From DASQFI01 sp050264575 (GTDB taxonomy: Bacteria; Acidobacteriota; Vicinamibacteria; Vicinamibacterales; SCN-69-37), in NCBI GenBank assembly GCA_050264575.1, contig JBLNGH010000391.1, positions 1-8,759 on the forward strand: 8,759 nt of DNA. The letters run 5' to 3'. Shown here piece by piece: positions 7,298 through 8,759 of the stretch (its first letter is position 1; every line of letters begins with the position of its first letter). The notes beneath the pieces were generated by a model. It ran no database searches and was not told where the DNA came from. It was given only the letters and a program-made list of their open reading frames with translations. The position numbers and the translations under genes are program-made.

Positions 7298-7952
7298 TCA
7301 GGCATCGTACCAAACAACAACACTGGCCGACCGCGAGGAGCCGACGGCGCAGTGGTCGGGCTCCCGCAGATCGCGGAAGCTCGCGACGCTTGGCAGCGTT
7401 GAGGCCGTCGGATCCAGCCGCTTCACGACGGCTGTGATCGCCGGCGCCACTTGCGCGATATCACCGGATATCCGTACGTAGACGTGCATCCCGCCTGGCT
7501 CCTTGTCCTGGCGATACGGCATGAAGAATTCCGGGGGCACCTTCTGCTTCACTTCGCTGTACTTCGCGTCCTCCACGACTCCGACGATGGTCGAGTTTGC
7601 TGCGGTAGCCGTCTCCCGATCCCATCAACTTGCCGACGGCGTCGTTCCCGTGCGCCGCGATGTCCGTGAAGACGGTTTGGGTCTTCTGCAAGTCGCGGAA
7701 CATCGCGTAGTTGAAGACCACCTCGCAGTCGCCCGCGCGGCCGCAGCTCTCGAAGCCGGGCTTCGGGCCGGGCGCGCTCAAGTTCACGAGTTCCGACGGA
7801 TCGGGAACCGCGATCGACTGCAGCAGCACCTGATGGAACACTGAAAAGATTCCAGCGGTCGCGCCAATGCCGAGCGCGAGCGAGACGATGGCGATGGCTG
7901 TGACGAAGGGCGTTCTGAAAAGCGCGCGGATGGCGAACTTGAGACCGCGCAT
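7298..7952 (-). pseudogene. Remnant of a second ADOP permease with internal deletion, frameshift and lost C-terminus
   Basis: Seen: from ATG 7952 the first 102 residues are an ADOP start: MRGLKFAIRALFRTPF, a membrane helix (about 17-45, SLALGIGATAGIFSVF), then LVNLSAPGPKPG and AMFRDLQKTQTVFTDIAAHG. They match about residues 79-163 of the intact ADOP at 2868-5549. At about 7647 the frame jumps directly to NDAVGKLMGSGDG, which matches DPIGQQIRLAGSD near residue 663 of the intact protein, so roughly 500 codons are gone. At about 7590 the frame shifts: KLD (ending 7590) is followed in the next frame by TIVGVVEDAKYSEVKQ (from 7591), matching TIVGIVGDVKQHGLDQ. Similarity fades after VVKRLDP, and the three C-terminal membrane helices are missing before TGA at 7298. 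It has no clear ribosome site. A short membrane peptide could still be made, but transport function is not possible. Confidence 0.85.
7304..7309 (-). promoter_or_regulatory. Possible -10 element for a leaderless M23 transcript
   Basis: TACGAT on the minus strand (7309-7304) ends six bases before the GTG start at 7297. Transcription would therefore begin at or within a base or two of the start codon, as in leaderless genes with a TANNNT box. The lack of a Shine-Dalgarno site in front of this GTG fits. No good -35 is seen 16-18 bp further up, and the box itself lies in the tail of the decayed permease. Confidence 0.35.
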
Positions 7953-7992
7953 ACAGGGGTTGGACGAGCCAGGAGACTGCGGCGTTTACCCT

Positions 7993-8016
7993 AAGCGACA
8001 CAAGTGCCTGTCGTTT
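7993..8016. repeat. Small stem-loop upstream of the ADOP remnant
   Basis: AAGCGACA (7993-8000) pairs with TGTCGTTT (8009-8016) over 8 bp with one G-T pair around an 8-nt loop. It lies about 40 bp upstream of the remnant's ATG and about 100 bp upstream of the RibD-like gene. It may be an operator, or chance. Confidence 0.3.
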
Positions 8017-8060
8017 CGCTCAGACCAGCGGCTTAGAATCAGTCGATCTTGCTTGCAACC

Positions 8061-8077
8061 GATTGCATAACGCAATC
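8061..8077. promoter_or_regulatory. Dyad GATTGC-N5-GCAATC upstream of the RibD-like gene
   Basis: A perfect 6-bp inverted repeat with a 5-base spacer stands 38 bp before the start codon of the plus-strand gene, in its likely promoter region. The preceding TTGCTTGCAACC also repeats the TTGC/GCAA core (8049-8058). The layout fits a regulator dimer site, but no regulator is identified. Confidence 0.35.
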
Positions 8078-8115
8078 AGAACCGCGCGGTGTGCCGCGTG
8101 AGGAAAGGCAGTGGT

Positions 8116-8646
<531 letters not shown>

Positions 8647-8759
8647 TCTCGCGACTCGCCGGATAGCGACTCCAGGCTCCGCCTAAGAAATTTCTTGCTG
8701 GAGAGTTATCGAGTCAGAGGTGACGCGCGTGACTTTTGCCTTCTACTCTCTGGTCTTTC
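8647..8759. other. 3' flank without a firm gene
   Basis: This stretch follows the RibD-like gene and is AT-richer than the rest. It has a short AGGC-TCC-GCCT stem (8674-8684) and then the perfect 12-bp palindrome AAGAAATTTCTT (8685-8696), which together could act as a weak terminator. A GTG at 8729 with AGAGG 8 nt upstream would open a plus-strand frame, but only 10 codons are visible. A minus-strand gene end is also possible and is described in the findings. Confidence 0.3.

Larger units (their letters stand above)
7953..8115. other. Divergent intergenic region between ADOP remnant and RibD-like gene
   Basis: No gene is supported here. It contains two small inverted repeats, listed separately, and the ribosome site AGGAAAGG (8101-8108) of the plus-strand gene. 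TAGAAT (8034-8039) and CATAAC (8066-8071) are -10-like but neither has a good -35. The former promoter of the decayed permease should also lie here, but I cannot point to it. Confidence 0.4.

Noticed and set aside
8685..8696. AAGAAATTTCTT palindrome as an operator
   Set aside because: It lies downstream of a gene with no start nearby that it could control, and a 12-bp AT-rich palindrome may be chance or part of a weak terminator.

Overview
The window reads as chromosomal DNA of a GC-rich bacterium of the Acidobacteriota type, perhaps the Vicinamibacteria side. The reasons are family-level: a PadR regulator fused by an ATGA overlap to a large acidobacterial duplicated orphan permease (ADOP), a second ADOP remnant nearby, and a long secreted BNR/sortilin-like repeat protein. 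No sequence search was possible, so the taxonomy is inference.

Layout. Positions 1-2113 (minus strand, cut by the left edge) hold 704 codons of a secreted beta-propeller protein with nine Asp-box repeats. A 45-bp divergent gap separates it from a class I SAM-dependent methyltransferase (2159-2821, plus). That gene converges on the ADOP permease (2868-5549, minus), and the junction is an inverted array of 8-bp repeats forming a 21-bp stem. Upstream of the permease, still on the minus strand, come its PadR regulator (5546-5875), an 81-bp region with a recognisable promoter and dyad operator, and a membrane-anchored M23 metallopeptidase (5957-7297). The M23 start codon abuts the stop of a decayed ADOP pseudogene (7298-7952). 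After a 163-bp divergent gap, a RibD/dihydrofolate reductase-fold protein runs on the plus strand (8116-8646). The last 113 bp hold no firm gene.

How the genes fit. PadR and ADOP are one transcription and translation unit with its own promoter, and probably autoregulated. The ADOP has no ATPase domain and no ATPase gene is in the window, so its energy partner must be encoded elsewhere. The M23 peptidase lies between an intact and a broken ADOP on the same strand. Because FtsX/MacB-fold permeases can control LytM/M23 factors, this placement may be meaningful, but it could also be chance. The other genes have no evident shared pathway.

I found no clearly new defence, mobile or RNA-based system. 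The more unusual points are the octamer-repeat hairpin at the convergent junction, the PadR operator layout, the reconstructable decay of the second ADOP, and a possible leaderless start for the M23 gene.
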